Positions 39,054-50,465 are shown, numbered from the stretch's first letter. The stretch: DNA of 64,000 bases from Amoebidium appalachense (GCA_963693365.1 CAVNZM010000003.1:10230001-10294000); one strand, 5' to 3'. The notes: generated by a model not told the origin, from the sequence alone. A program made the numbers and translations.

Positions 39054-39475
39054 GTCTCAGGGAGGAAGGAAAGGGGGCCAAGGGGCCCGGAGGATGGGGG
39101 GGGGGTGGGGGGGGGGGGGGCTGAGGGGGAAAGTCTCACTGAAGGAAGGTGAGGGGGGCCCAAGGGGCCGGGGGGTGGCCCACCCGGGTGGGTCTGAAAG
39201 AGAAGAGTTAAGGGATTTTTGAATTTGAAATGGGGGGGGGGAGTAGTTAATGTCGACGTCCGCCCTGGTGGTACCCCCCCCCCCCCCCCCCCCTCCCCAA
39301 GGTAGCCGCAGGGGTGGGTGGGTCCCCCCGGGCCCCCCTCCGGGGGGGAGGGACCCACCTGGGTGAGTGGGGTGGTGGGTCCCCCCCCTCACCCCCCCCC
39401 CTACCTTCCCCCTCCCCCCCCCCCCCCCCCCCCCCCCCCCCCAGCCGGCCCCCCCCCCCCCCACACACCCATGCG
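39016..39475. repeat. G/C-homopolymer block with GGGTGGGTCCC-type inverted units
   Basis: Poly-G at 39017-39052, poly-C at 39276-39292 and 39415-39442, and units such as GGGTGGGTCCCCCCGGGCCC followed by GGGAGGGACCCACC that are self-complementary. The same units occur at about 40525-40690. Confidence 0.8.
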
Positions 39476-39728
39476 CGTGATCATGAAGGTCAGAGTCACT
39501 TTTCTATCCACAAACTTTGTACATGTAGTTGATACTTTTTTCTTTTTTTTGGAGGAATTGCTCCCGTTTTGGCCACTGAACTTACACATCCCCCCCCCCC
39601 TCACCCTTCTTCCCCGTGCTTCCCCCCCCCCCCCCCCCCCCCCCCGGCCCCACTCCCTCGATCCCCCCCCTCCCACGTGCACATACACACACAAGCACCA
39701 CACAAGCACCACACGTGCACACAAGTCT

Positions 39729-39791
<63 letters not shown>

Positions 39792-40130
39792 CACACACAC
39801 CAAACACCCAAACACCCACCCACCCACCCACCCCGGGCCCACACACACACACCGTGACATGCACACGCAAACACATACGCACACACACACACATTTACCA
39901 CCCCTTACTGCTGGTGCCCTTCTTCTTCCGGATGCACACTGATTGTGTGTTCTTTGCAAGGTTTGCTTTGTGTTGCCCAGGGCAAATGTGTACTATAAAA
40001 TGCTCCATAACATTTTGGTTGAACGACCCGACTCCCCCCCCCCCCTTCCACCCCCCCCCCCTCCCTCCCTCACCCTGCCCGTTTAACCACACAAGTAAAT
40101 GCATGGGCACATGGGCATGAAGGCACACAC

Positions 40131-40168
<38 letters not shown>

Positions 40169-40359
40169 CGGTCGAGTGTATCTGCATGTTCATGTCGGGT
40201 GCTCATCGCTGGTCAAAGTTTGTGCCCTCGTGTCCGTGTGTGGTACATGTGTGTGCAGGTACGTGCGAATCGAATACGTGTGTGCTGTGTGTGCGCGCGG
40301 CGGGGCGACTGGAGACGAGTGCGAGAGGGGGGCGGGGAGGGGGACAGGGGGGGTCGGGG

Positions 40360-40400
<41 letters not shown>

Positions 40401-40500
40401 AGTATGATCTTACGGCATAGCCTGAGTTTCAGGTGATCAATTATTATAGTGATTCTAGTAGTTAGCCTCAATGTTATTACGGTTTGAAATACTTATCTGG
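39476..40500. other. Low-complexity region, no gene seen
   Basis: Contains C-rich, CA (39731-39786; 40126-40162) and poly-G (40361-40399) tracts. The short normal-complexity islands (39480-39570, 39900-40030, 40165-40310) show no supported exon. Confidence 0.7.
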
Positions 40501-40524
40501 TATAGCCATGTAATGCAATGCAGC

Positions 40525-40690
40525 CTATGGGGTGGGTGGGTCCCCCCCCCCCCCCCCCCCCTGCTAGCCGGAGGGGTGGTGGGTCCCCCCCCCCCCCCCG
40601 CCCTCCCGCGGGAGGGGAGGGGGGGGGGGGGGGACCCACCTATCCAAGGGGGTGGGTGGGTCCCCCCTCCCCCCCCCCCCCCAACTTGCC
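40525..40690. repeat. Second GGGTGGGTCCC inverted-unit block
   Basis: GGGGTGGGTGGGTCCC-poly-C, GCCCTCCCGCGGGAGGG (perfect inverted core) and GGGACCCACC repeat the pattern at 39310-39400. The block can fold into GC hairpins. Confidence 0.7.
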
Positions 40691-41242
40691 TACTCCCCCC
40701 TCCCCGTTCCAAAATCAAGAATTCCTAACCCGAGGCTCTGTGGCTCCAATTATCATGCATGGTTGCCAGGGCGGTCACTGAGAGCTGAGCCCGGGTCTTT
40801 TTTTCATCCCCCCCCCCCCCCCCCCCCCCCCCCCCGTCCATTGAATTGCAAGACAACCCGCCCCATCCAGTCACTGGGCTGCCTCCCTTCAAGTTGCCCG
40901 TGTGTGTCTACAGACACATGTCCGCCAACGTAAACGTATCCATGGCCACCCATGGCCACGGCAGGTCACAGACAGTCTATAATAATAATAAGACTTGACT
41001 CAGCTAGAATCGTCCGACTGCATGGACTCGGAGTGAGATTCGGTGAGTCTTCCCGTAGTAAATTTTTCCCCACATGTACATGCGGCTCAGTATCCGCCCG
41101 TCTGCTTCTGCGGCAGAGGAAGGGTGGGGCGGGAGGCGTGTGTGAGTGTGGGGGAGGCGTGGAGGGAGGGGACCCCGGAGGGGGTTCAATTGCAACTGAG
41201 CCTTGTTTCTTCATACAAACTTTCTGTCTGGTACACATTCAG

Positions 41243-41329
41243 GCGACACCGTTGGATAACACAGCACAGAGTCTGACTGTAAAGGAGCACCTGGAGGACG
41301 GTCTCAATCATTCCCGGGGGGCAACCTAA
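41243..41329 (+). other. Possible terminal coding exon
   Basis: Acceptor ACACATTCAG, then 28 sense codons (ATPLDNTAQSLTVKEHLEDG...) and TAA. Composition is protein-like rather than repeat-derived. No upstream exon in matching phase was found; a short ATG-containing stretch at 40918-40964 flanked by splice-like sites does not join in frame. Confidence 0.25.
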
Positions 41330-41846
41330 TAGGGGGGCGGGGAGGGGGGCGGGGGAGGACGGGGGGAGGGTCATGCTACCGAGCCCTGAAGCCGTCTTTA
41401 GTCTCCAAGGATCCCAGTCGGAGTCCCCGAGCCTCAGGGTCTCTGGCAGTGCTCGTCCTTAGGCTAGCTCCTCAGGATGATTTTGCCTCCATGTATGATA
41501 ATTGTAGGCGATGGGATGTATGTGTGTGTGCGTGGTTGGAGTCATTGGCAGTGCATACCGGCGAAATTCTGTGTGCGTAGTGTGTGTGTGTGTGTGTGTA
41601 CACGTGTGTATGTGTGTGTGTGACTGTATGTACGATAATCAAGTTGATGTGCTGACAGCGTGTGTGCGCACGTAGAAAGTTTTTTCAAATCCCCCCCCTC
41701 CCCCCCCCAGTTCCCTCTTTCCGGGGCCCGCCCGGCCAGCTCCCTTGAAGTTGATGTGGTCACAGTGCACAAGTTGTCTACCGCCGGCGGTGGGAATTTA
41801 AACAAGTGTGTGTGTGTTTGTGTGTGTGTGTGGGTTTTTTTTTTTT

Positions 41847-41877
<31 letters not shown>

Positions 41878-43137
41878 GGGAGGGGGGGTCACGGGGTGGA
41901 TGGGTGGGTGGGTGGGGGGAGGGGGGGTTGTCACACAAAGTGAACCTTGCAAACAAGTGCTGGCCGTAAACACTGAAACAAGGCAAAAACGAAAACACAG
42001 GGTCGCCCTATCCCGAGCAGCCCTCCCCTCCCACCCACCCCGTCTTCTCTACAACACAAACGCACACCTTGGTTGAGAACTCTTACAGCAGAAGAAATTT
42101 TGCCAAGCATTTAAGTAAGGGACAGCACCAAGCACAAAGATGCAAAACCAACAAGCCTGTGTGGTGTAAGGACACAAGATGGCACGACCACACTGCTCTC
42201 GGGGTGGGTGGGGGAGGGGTGGGGGCTCGAATGGGTTACAGAGTACAAAGTAAACACTCACTATGGACAGCACAAAGCAGATTTTGCCAAAGAGAGCACA
42301 AGCGATACAATTACTGACGTACACACATATACACACACATTAATCCACACGCGCGCACACGAACATGCGAGTGGGCAACACACAAATACACCCATACGAC
42401 ACCAAGAGAACGCCACGCAAGGAAGGTTTAGTTGGGGGAGAGGGGAAGAGGCTAGAAGGTGTAGGAACTAAATGAAAAAGGTTTTAACACGAGGGAAGCC
42501 ACTCACAGGGCAGCACCCTCTACACATGCGACGCCAAAGTGAACAGTATTTGTGTGCGTGCTGGGTAATTATTGCGGGGTGATGGAGCTGATGATGGGTC
42601 AGAGAAGTTTAAAGCGTGACTGCTACAGGTTAGGGTGGATTATGGGAAACGAGGGTGAAACAGAGACGTGTGCATTTTTAGAAAATTTGCATGTGCTTGT
42701 TTTCAAAACACCCATAAACGTGGTTAAAAACATAAGCTGGCAATTGGAATGTTGGGGTCAAACCCGTTGTGGGCTCAGCCATACTTTCATTCAGGTCACG
42801 TAAGCCAGCCCAGCTAGTCCTCCTTTACCCCAGCTCCTTTTGCGCAAGCACCAGGCCCACACAGTTGTAGCATAAACACCCAAAGTCTAACTCGAAATTA
42901 GTCCCACAGCCTACTTCTGCTCTGCTTGCCTTTCCAGGTACATCAAGTGATACAATATCCTATCCTTGTTGCTATATCGCCATGGACAATCAAACATTGC
43001 AAGAAAGGAACCGTATGTTTAAAAGCTCCGCTTCCCATATGTCTACAGCTACCGGGCACGACACTGAGTCTATCTCACCCTCAACTGTATGAACACTGTG
43101 AAAACTTAGCTATGAAAGAAAAGACAGAGACGTACAT
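41330..43137. other. No gene seen; repeats and downstream flank of the thioredoxin-fold gene
   Basis: Poly-T/poly-G at 41836-41880, short TG and CA tracts, and on the minus strand an R1-like stretch at about 42215-42310 (CTGTCCATAGTGAGTG, ACTTTGTACTCTGTAACCC). The interval 42480-43130 is of ordinary complexity without coding signal. Confidence 0.5.
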
Positions 43138-43752
43138 TTAGATGCCGAACATGTCATCAGCGTCGCCCATGTCCATCTCCTCCTCCTCCTCGTCATCATC
43201 CTCAACCTTGGGCTTGTTCCCGTTCTTGTAAACGGGCGGCTTGCCAGCGAGCACGAGCTCAATCTGCTCGATAAGCTGACCCTTCTTGGAGGGGAAGAAC
43301 GTGCGGTTGAAGTTCTCGCGCCACACAATCTTGCCCTCCTTGTTGACGAGGAAAGCCTGGCCAGCGCCAATGCTCAAAAGACCAGCAACAGTCTGGAAGG
43401 CCTTCTTCACGGCCTTACCATCATCGAAAGCAAGGGCGTAGGAGATGTTGAGGGAAGCAACATCGAGCTCGGGCATGGATGCACCGATCTTCTTGGCGTA
43501 GCCGGCAACGTCATCCTCGGTGTTGTCGAGGGAAACACCGATCACCTGGAGCTCGGGGAACTTGTCCTGCACCTTGGAAAGATCGACGAACGTGACGTAC
43601 TCATCCTTGGAGACCTTGGACCAAAAGAAAACGAGAGTGGCCTTCTCAGAGTAAGGAACGGCGCTACCCTTCACGAGCTTGAGCGAGGCAATGGAGGGGG
43701 CGTCCTTGCCGAACGACAGATCGTCGTCGTAGATAACGTTTGCGCCAGCCAT
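43138..43752 (-). CDS. Cysteine-free thioredoxin/peroxiredoxin-fold protein with acidic tail, 204 residues
   Basis: Intronless. Start chosen at MAGANVIYDDD (43752); an upstream in-frame ATG at 43941 would add a low-quality 63-residue leader. The fold follows AhpC/TSA-thioredoxin order: strand TLVFFW (40-44), helix, LQVIGVSLDNTEDDVAGYAKK, then AFLVNKEGKIVWRENFNRT, the usual C-terminal strand pair. Where the redox motif (CxxC or peroxidatic Cys) should follow FFW, the sequence is SKVSKDE, and the whole protein has no cysteine, so it cannot act as a thiol oxidoreductase. The tail is strongly acidic (DDDEEEEEMDMGDADD) and ends MFGI, loosely like the acidic C-termini of ribosomal stalk proteins. 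Strong preference for C/G-ending codons such as AAG, ATC, CTC and GGC suggests high expression. Role unknown; a binding or structural function is inferred. Confidence 0.88.
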   Translation of the reverse strand: MAGANVIYDDDLSFGKDAPSIASLKLVKGSAVPYSEKATLVFFWSKVSKDEYVTFVDLSKVQDKFPELQVIGVSLDNTEDDVAGYAKKIGASMPELDVASLNISYALAFDDGKAVKKAFQTVAGLLSIGAGQAFLVNKEGKIVWRENFNRTFFPSKKGQLIEQIELVLAGKPPVYKNGNKPKVEDDDEEEEEMDMGDADDMFGI

Positions 43753-43905
43753 TTTAGCAGGGAAAAAAGGATGAGAAGACGTGATGCTCCCTTGTGAACT
43801 TCTGAGTGGGTGTGGGTGACGGTGGTCCACGTGCGTGGAAGTTGTGGGCGCCCAATTTTTTTTCGATTTGCTGTGTGCATCCCGGGAATATAGATTTAAT
43901 GAAAG

Positions 43906-43920
43906 CACATGATTGGTTGC
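43906..43920 (-). promoter_or_regulatory. CCAAT box upstream of the thioredoxin-fold gene
   Basis: AACCAATC on the minus strand (43911-43918), about 160 bases before the chosen ATG, in a short upstream region without low-complexity DNA. Confidence 0.4.
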
Positions 43921-44107
43921 AAAAAAGGGCGAAAATCTCACTATGGTGTCGGACGTCGTTGACCCCTCAGTCTAGATCGATCCCGGAGGCAACGATCGCG
44001 CTACGGGCATGATATTTTTTTTTTTTCTTTTGACTGGATTTATTCGACGGAAAGATATGCAAGTAGGCACGGCATACTGAGAAGACAATAAAAACTTCAC
44101 GAGTTAT

Positions 44108-44245
44108 CCAGTAACAAGTGCATACTGAGATACCTGAACACTGTGTGAAAATCATATAAATACTCAATGTGACGACCAACAGAATTCAACAAAAAGTCTA
44201 AAGTGTTCACATTGCCAGCTAGTGTAGCAGATACCCGGAGGGAAA
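44108..44245 (+). repeat. Dispersed repeat family R3, copy 1
   Basis: AACAAGTGCATACTGAG, CCTGAACACTGTGTGA, GACCAACAGAATTCAAC, AAAGTGTTCACATTGCC and TAGCAGATACCCG recur in the same order at 60808-60955 with about 30 percent differences by eye. Confidence 0.6.
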
Positions 44246-44281
44246 GAGGTAAAACGCGACATGATAATTGCAGTTTTGGAT

Positions 44282-44797
44282 AGCTCTCGTCACGGGGATG
44301 ACGGGGATATAAGTTTTTGGGCGATATCTTGTGTGACGTCACAAGCCCCCTAAAAGCCCCCAAAATGACGTGCTAACTGCGCCACTGCTGCTAAAAATAG
44401 TAACACACGGTTTACACCTGCCATATATGGTAGTTCCGCGAAAATCTGAAAACTTTACATTTTCAGGCTGTGCTACTGCACATTGTAATGTTGTGACAAT
44501 AGACATGTATATGAGAAGAAAGACGACGTGGAAAAAGCAGTATTTAGGTCTTTTATGAGACCCAACCCTTCAGGGCTGTATACGGCACGACCCCGGATTC
44601 TTGGGCTGCAGTTCGAATTCGATCCTGGCCGTGGCTGAAAAAAAAAAAAAAATTCAAAACTTTTTTCAACTCCAAAAATATCCCACAACAGCTCTCGTCG
44701 AGATATGTCGATTGCACTAAGAAACGTATAAAGTTTATATGCGGGTATTCGAGAAACATGCTTGCAAAAATAGATGACGTCACAAGCCCCCTACAAT
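44282..44797 (+). repeat. Two-copy direct repeat with TGACGTCA (CRE-like) ends
   Basis: AGCTCTCGTC followed at some distance by TGACGTCACAAGCCCCCT occurs at 44282-44358 and 44692-44797. The palindrome TGACGTCA is a CREB/ATF-type site. A SINE-like piece lies between the copies. Confidence 0.6.
44545..44655 (+). repeat. tRNA-derived SINE-like element with A-tail
   Basis: GGGCTGCAGTTCGAATTCGA followed by TCCTGGCCGTGGCTG looks like the T-arm/acceptor half of a tRNA (B box GTTCGAATTC) and is followed at once by a run of about 15 A. No complete A-box half is evident. Confidence 0.45.
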
Positions 44798-45003
44798 AGT
44801 AAATGGTCCGATAATTTCTCAATGAGAAAAAAATCTGCAGTTTTGCTTAAGCTAGTGGTACCTGGGACTAAGGAACAAGAGGGAAAAGGGGGAACGAGGC
44901 ACTTGGTGTGAGGGACGGTGACGGGACTCACACAGAGATGCCGAGAGTCTGTATTGGGCCTGTGCTTGTGAGCGATGGCCAACTGGCTGCCGTGAGCGAG
45001 CCG

Positions 45004-45516
45004 GGTGCGCCTGCCTATACCCCAGTGCGGGCGAGGTCACGTGATCTCGCTCGGGCATTCCCCCCAGCTCGTCCCGAGCTCAAACCAGGAGGGGAAAAAG
45101 GGCGGCTAACAGAGTGACCTGCACCCAGGGTATAAGGCAGCACCGAAAGTGGCAGTTATGTACAGGCATACTAGAATACAGACATGTGGCAGATATTATG
45201 AGGTCTAGCGATAGCTTAAAGGCTATGTGCTATATTATTAAGCAAGCCTATTGAAGCTAAATTAGAGACCTATGCTAGGGCTAGCTATATATGAAAGAAA
45301 AAATGGATATGATGCTCTAGCTAGCGGCTAAAGCACAAGTAGCTAACTTAGTAAGATGCTACTAAAGAACGTGCTAAAAGTAAGTTAGCGCTATTTAATA
45401 AACTTCATGCATATATATAATATGTACAGGCACGCATTCATGCATACAACATGTGCAAACGAATTTTTTTATTCGAAAATATAGTGTGTGTGTATGTGTG
45501 TGGGTGTGTCACGGTG

Positions 45517-45584
<68 letters not shown>

Positions 45585-45995
45585 CAGTGTGTGTGTGTGA
45601 GGGGAGCAGCTCGAGTGAGTAGCCAGGTTGGTGCAGGGGTGGCCTTGCGAGATAGGGTGCTCGCCTCGTGCATGTGGAAGTAGGCCTAGAAGGCGGTGGC
45701 GGGAGGGGGCGGGGGGGGGGGGGGGGGGGGAGGGAGGGGGGGGGGGGGGGGAAGGGGAAGCGGGGAAGGGGGGCAGGAAATGAGGGGAAAAGGCCTAGCG
45801 ATTCGAGCGGCTCGAGTGAGTAGCCAACTCTGAAGGAGGTGGCCTTGCGAGGTAAGGCGCTCGGAAAAGAGAGGAGTGTATAATAATAAAAAATGTGTTC
45901 ATTTTTTTTTTTTAATGGGTTGGGGACAGTAGGTAATGGGTGTTTACTGGTTACCAGGGGGGGGGGGGGGGTGTATGTGCGTGGGTGGGCCACTG

Positions 45996-46061
<66 letters not shown>

Positions 46062-46245
46062 TGCATGTGTCTGGATCTGGATCTGGATCTGGTTGTGTCT
46101 TTGTGTCTGCCACACATACGCCGAATAAGACCCCATCATCTCCAATTCCATGCCCTACGCACAAATATCCCACCCTACTCCAAAGAGATTCCACAGTCAT
46201 CATCCAATTAGAACCCATTAATACCAACCCCCTTTCAAAGAAAAA

Positions 46246-46292
<47 letters not shown>

Positions 46293-46823
46293 ACACCGTG
46301 GCCCACCCACACACATGATACACACACACTATATTTTCGAATCAAAAAAAGATTCGTTTGCACATGTTGTATGCATGAATGCGTGCCTTTACATATTATA
46401 TGCATGAAGCTTCTTTATTAAATAACGCTAACTTACTTTTAGCACGTTCTTTAGTAGCATCTTAGCTACTTGTGCTAGTTTAGCCGCTAGCTAGAGCATC
46501 ATATCCAATTTTTCTTTCATATATAGCTAGCCCTAGCATAGGTCTCTAATTTAGCTTCAATAGGCTTGCTTAAATTAGAGCACTGTGATAGCCTTTAAGC
46601 TATCGCTAGACCTCATAATATCTGCCACATGTCTGTATTCTAGTATGCCTGTACATAACTGCCACTTTCGGTGCTGCCTTATACCCTGGGTGCTGGTCAC
46701 TCTGTTAGCCGCCCTTTTTTTCCTCCTGGTTTGAGCTCGGGAAGAGCTCAACTCCCCAGGGGGGAATTGTGCCCGAGCGAGATCACGTGACCTCGCCCGC
46801 ACTGGGGTATAGGCAGGCGCACC
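45004..46823. mobile_element. Large palindrome (foldback element), arms about 525 bp
   Basis: The left arm 45004-45527 and right arm 46293-46823 are inverted copies with small indels. Both start at the outer end GGTGCGCCTGCCTATACCCC, share CACGTGATCTCGCTCGGGC, and end near the CACGGTG/TG-repeat junction. The ~770-bp centre holds poly-G, TG repeats and two tRNA-like pieces. No target-site duplication was seen and no transposase is present, so it is a non-autonomous foldback or an inverted duplication. Confidence 0.85.
45608..45870 (+). repeat. Two tRNA 5'-half-like units inside the palindrome centre
   Basis: GGTGGCCTTGCGAGATAGGG then TGCTCGCCTCGTGCATGTGG (about 45638-45675) and GGTGGCCTTGCGAGGTAAGG then CGCTCGG (about 45838-45865) resemble tRNA D-arm/A-box sequence. 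Both are preceded by GCTCGAGTGAGTAGCCA, so the unit is a tandem duplication separated by poly-G; no B box follows. Confidence 0.45.
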
Positions 46824-46928
46824 AGTTTTCAACTTTTTTGAAGTATCGAGACCGTCGACGAGACGTCAGCCTTGTAGCCCTTGATGAGACGAATCGATAA
46901 TAAGGAGGCCTTGGTTATCATGCGTTTA

Positions 46929-46965
<37 letters not shown>

Positions 46966-46989
46966 ATTACACACTGATAGATATTGCTT

Positions 46990-47724
46990 TTGTATCTCGT
47001 ATTATATGTTGGTACGCGAGTGTTTGTGGGATTTCTAATCTGGGGAATACTGGAGGAGTCTACAATAAAGAACCTGCAATCTATCCGGCCGAGGAAGCTT
47101 CCGGACAGGAAGGGAAACCAAATCTCAAATGTCGAAAAAACACCTTTCTAAGTAAACACACACGGAAAGGAACGAACGTGTCCGAAAAATTGTGTACGAA
47201 AAATTGCAAAGTTTATTGCTAGGCCTGACTCCGACGGGCAACCTGAGATCCAAACGGAACCAAGCTAAGTCATCAACTGCGGCCATCAAAGCCGTGCCCC
47301 CAAAGATCATCATCGATATCACCCGCCCCCCCTACGATGCCACATTCCACGCATTCCGATCTAATGAACTCTATCGTGCGCCTGCACGAGCTAAGTCAAT
47401 CGGCTCGCTCTAATATACATGTCTTTTGTCTCTCCCCTCTCCCTCCACCTAGTGGCACCGCGGAGTCTAAGTCTACATTTCATACTATCTCCCCCCCCCC
47501 CTCCCCCCTCTACTCCTTCCTGTACATCAAAATATATATATATACGTTTGGCAAATTACACTATCAGAACCAGAACTTGCCCTATACACTATTACTAATT
47601 CTATTGGTCGGCTGCTCCAGGCTGACGTGGTCCTGCCCTGCGCCTGCGGAGACAAAAAGAGACAGCTGTACAGCTGATCTTGAGGCCCTGGACTTGATTC
47701 TTGATGACCTGTCACACCCGGGCC

Positions 47725-47756
<32 letters not shown>

Positions 47757-47790
47757 ATCCCCCCCCCCCCGATCTTGATCGTTGACTGAT
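46990..47790 (+). other. Protein-like open stretches, gene uncertain
   Basis: 47223-47413 after a TTGCTAG acceptor reads LTPTGNLRSKRNQAKSST... to IIIDITRPPYDATFHAF and a stop, with C-rich third positions. 47621-47789 after CTCCAG reads LTWSCPAPAETKRDSC, then DLEALDLILDDLS (similar to a paxillin-type LD motif) and poly-Pro to a stop; an alternative frame reads ADVVLPCACGDKKRQLYS and stop. A single consistent model was not found. Confidence 0.25.
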
Positions 47791-48142
47791 GATGATCTGC
47801 TGAGACGGATTAGTATATGTCAAGTGTGAAACGCTTGGTTCTCAATTACACTTACTCCGAACACCGAAGTTTATGTGACGTGTCTTCTGTCCACAGGTAT
47901 GGTAGCATGCTTGCGGAAATGTGTTGCCCTTTACTTGACATTCTTTTTCTCTTGAGTCTTCAAGATCTGTAGACACGTGTACATACTAAAAAGGCAGGCC
48001 ACAAGAACTTTTCTGATGTTGGACGAGTCGACTCACCATCACCAAGATGTGTACAAAGAGTAGTCACCAAGCGCTTTTCGTGACCCAATCAAACAAACTA
48101 TCACAAAATCATCTTATCCAATCACGAACAGCAAACAAAACA

Positions 48143-48182
48143 GACAACCAATCACATCAGCTTACTAATCTTTTGGCGCCAA
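48143..48182 (+). promoter_or_regulatory. CCAAT plus E2F-like promoter module upstream of NAP1
   Basis: GACAACCAATCACA at 48143-48156 and TTTTGGCGCCAA at 48171-48182 (palindromic E2F-type core). Additional CCAAT boxes lie at about 48085-48120. The first untranslated exon probably lies near 48190-48234, ending at CTACAG/GTGGGG. The same pair with identical spacing is at 61970-62010. Confidence 0.55.
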
Positions 48183-48900
48183 GGCGGAAGTTATAAGCTT
48201 TTGCACACGTGTGCATCCTCCCTCAGACTCTACAGGTGGGGTTTGAGTTTGTGTGTTTTTTTTTTGTCTTGTTTTTTGGGTTTTTCCCTTGTTCTTTTCA
48301 TGCCTCAATATACTTGTATAGGGAGGAGGAAACGTTTACCTGCAAAAGCTAGCGTCAGCGTAGGATTTTATCTGTATGCTTGTTCCCCATTCTTTGAGAG
48401 CTCATGTTCGTGCGTGTGTGAGTTTAATTGTGGAGCCCTTTGTTTTGCAGCGCCTTCTTAGCGTGGGACATGCAGTTGTCTCTTGCATGACACATGTATT
48501 TATTTACAAGCGGAGGATTGAAAGCTCAGAACCAGCATTTTTTCTTACCAGACGAGTTGTAGCATTCTTTTTCAAGGTTATAAGCAGTTGAGGGCTGGCA
48601 CTTGGATCGTTCACCCTTGTGTTGTGTGGGTGTGTGCTCTTGTATGTGCAAAACAGGAAGGGCGCGCGTGTGCCTTTTTTGTGAAAATCTATAATTAACA
48701 TGTGTGGGGGTGGAGATGTGCCTGTGAGAGGGAGGTGTGGTGGTGGTGGTGGTGATTGCGGTGGTTTTCAAAGGGATAAGGATGAAGGGGATGGGCACAC
48801 TATAACAGGTGGGCTTTCCAGCCGGGGGGAGGGGGGGGGGGGGGGGGGTAAGGAGGGGGGGAGGGGGGAGGGGAAGAAGGAGGTTAAGAGGGAGGAGGAG

Positions 48901-49017
48901 GGTTGCATAAATATCTGAGGGGTAACATAAAATGGATGCAGGCTTTTGGTGGCTCCGAGGGTTGCATAAATATCTGAGGGGTAACCTAACCTGGATGCAG
49001 GCTTTTGGTGGCTCCCA
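48901..49017 (+). repeat. 59-bp tandem duplication of the 3' splice site before NAP1 exon 1
   Basis: GGTTGCATAAATATCTGAGG, GGTAAC... and GGATGCAGGCTTTTGGTGGC occur twice (48901 and 48960). Each copy has an acceptor-like GATGCAG (exon starts 48942 or 49001). The second leads into the 5' UTR and ATG at 49031. Confidence 0.85.
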
Positions 49018-49030
49018 GCCGGACAGCAAC

Positions 49031-50465
49031 ATGGCCGACCGTAAGACACTTACCGAGCAAATGATGAGGGACCCTGCGGTCATGGCTGCACTTCAGGTAT
49101 AAAAAGGGTGTTACGGGGGAAGGGAGGGGAGCGGCGGGAGAGGGAGGAGGGTGGGGGAGAGAGAGACGGGGGGGGGGGGGGGAGGGGGGCAAGGATGTGG
49201 GTGTGTGCATGTCTTATTTTTACGAAGGTTGGGTGTGTCTGGTGGTGAATACGGGTTGGAGGATGACTTCTAGCAGGGGTCTATGCTTGCATGTTCCTTG
49301 CCAATATATGTGCCTGTGGGCCCCTGCATCGTGCGTGCTTGTGTTGTTAACGGTTTTGGGTGGACAAGTGCGTTCTTGGTGGTTGGATGTGTAGTTGTTC
49401 GGTTTTAGAGGTGTGTGTTTGTGTGCACACAGGGTATATTATGAGCCACTTCGTGTGAGACAGAATGGCGAGGGGGGGGGAGGGGGGGGGGAGACAACGT
49501 TGTGAAAATTTTCATCGAAGGTGTGGGTGGGGTTTAAACTGCCCATATCTAGTTCACGACGGTCTATTTTTAGTCCATGACGCTAAAATAAGCAACATTT
49601 CAGGCCAAGATGCAGGAAATGGTGGGCAAGTCCTCCGGCCTGATTGAGAGCTACCCTCCCGATGTGCAGGCTCGCATCAAGGCCCTCAAGAACTTCAACG
49701 TACGTGTGTGTGTGTGCGTGTGTGTGCGTGTGTGTGTGTGGATGGATGGCTGGGTGTGTGTATGGATGTTTGTGTGTGTATGGGGGAGGGACGGAGGGGG
49801 GCAGGGCTTGAGCACTTGCGAGAGGGATGCTTGGGTGTGTGGGAGCATGTGTTTAGGTGTGAGATGGGGGGAGGGGTAGAGGGGAGTGAAGAGGAGAGGA
49901 TACGGAACGATATAGGGGGCTGGGGGGAGGGTTGGGGGCAAGGGGGTCCAGGTAGGTGTGTGGGGGGTGATCGAATGTTTCGGTTTGTTGCGCTTGTGGG
50001 TATGCTCGGGTGTATTATGAATCGCCTCTCCCCCCCCCCCCCTCCCCCCCCCCCCCCTCCTTCCCGCGACGATGAACTCCGCTTTTTAACTATGCTCTCC
50101 CTAGTGTTTATTAAGAATCTTGTTTGATGTAAAATTTTAAATGCAGAAAGAGCACCACAAGCTCGAATTGGTGAGCTTTTTCATGGTTTACGTTTTAATT
50201 TTTACTGCAGAAAGAGCACCACTAGCTCGAATTGGTGAGCTTTTTAATGGTTTTAATCTTAATTTTTACTGCAGAAAGAGCACCACGCTCTGGAGCTGCA
50301 GTTCAACAAGGAGGTTGCCGAGCTGGAGAAGAAGTACCAGAAGCTGTACGCCCCCATCTACGCCAAGGTGTGTGTGTGTGTGTGTGTGTCAGACGGTGTG
50401 TGGGTGCGTGCGCGCGCGAGTGTGTACGTGTGTGTGGTTGGGTGGGTGGGTGTGGGTGTTACACA

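Noticed and set aside
39016-40690. Gly/Pro-rich genes in G/C homopolymer blocks
   Set aside because: Translations are pure repeat artefacts and no splice or domain evidence exists.
43753-43941. 63-residue N-terminal extension of the thioredoxin-fold protein
   Set aside because: Low-quality His/Ser/Pro-rich leader; the internal ATG gives the expected fold start and the region holds a CCAAT box.
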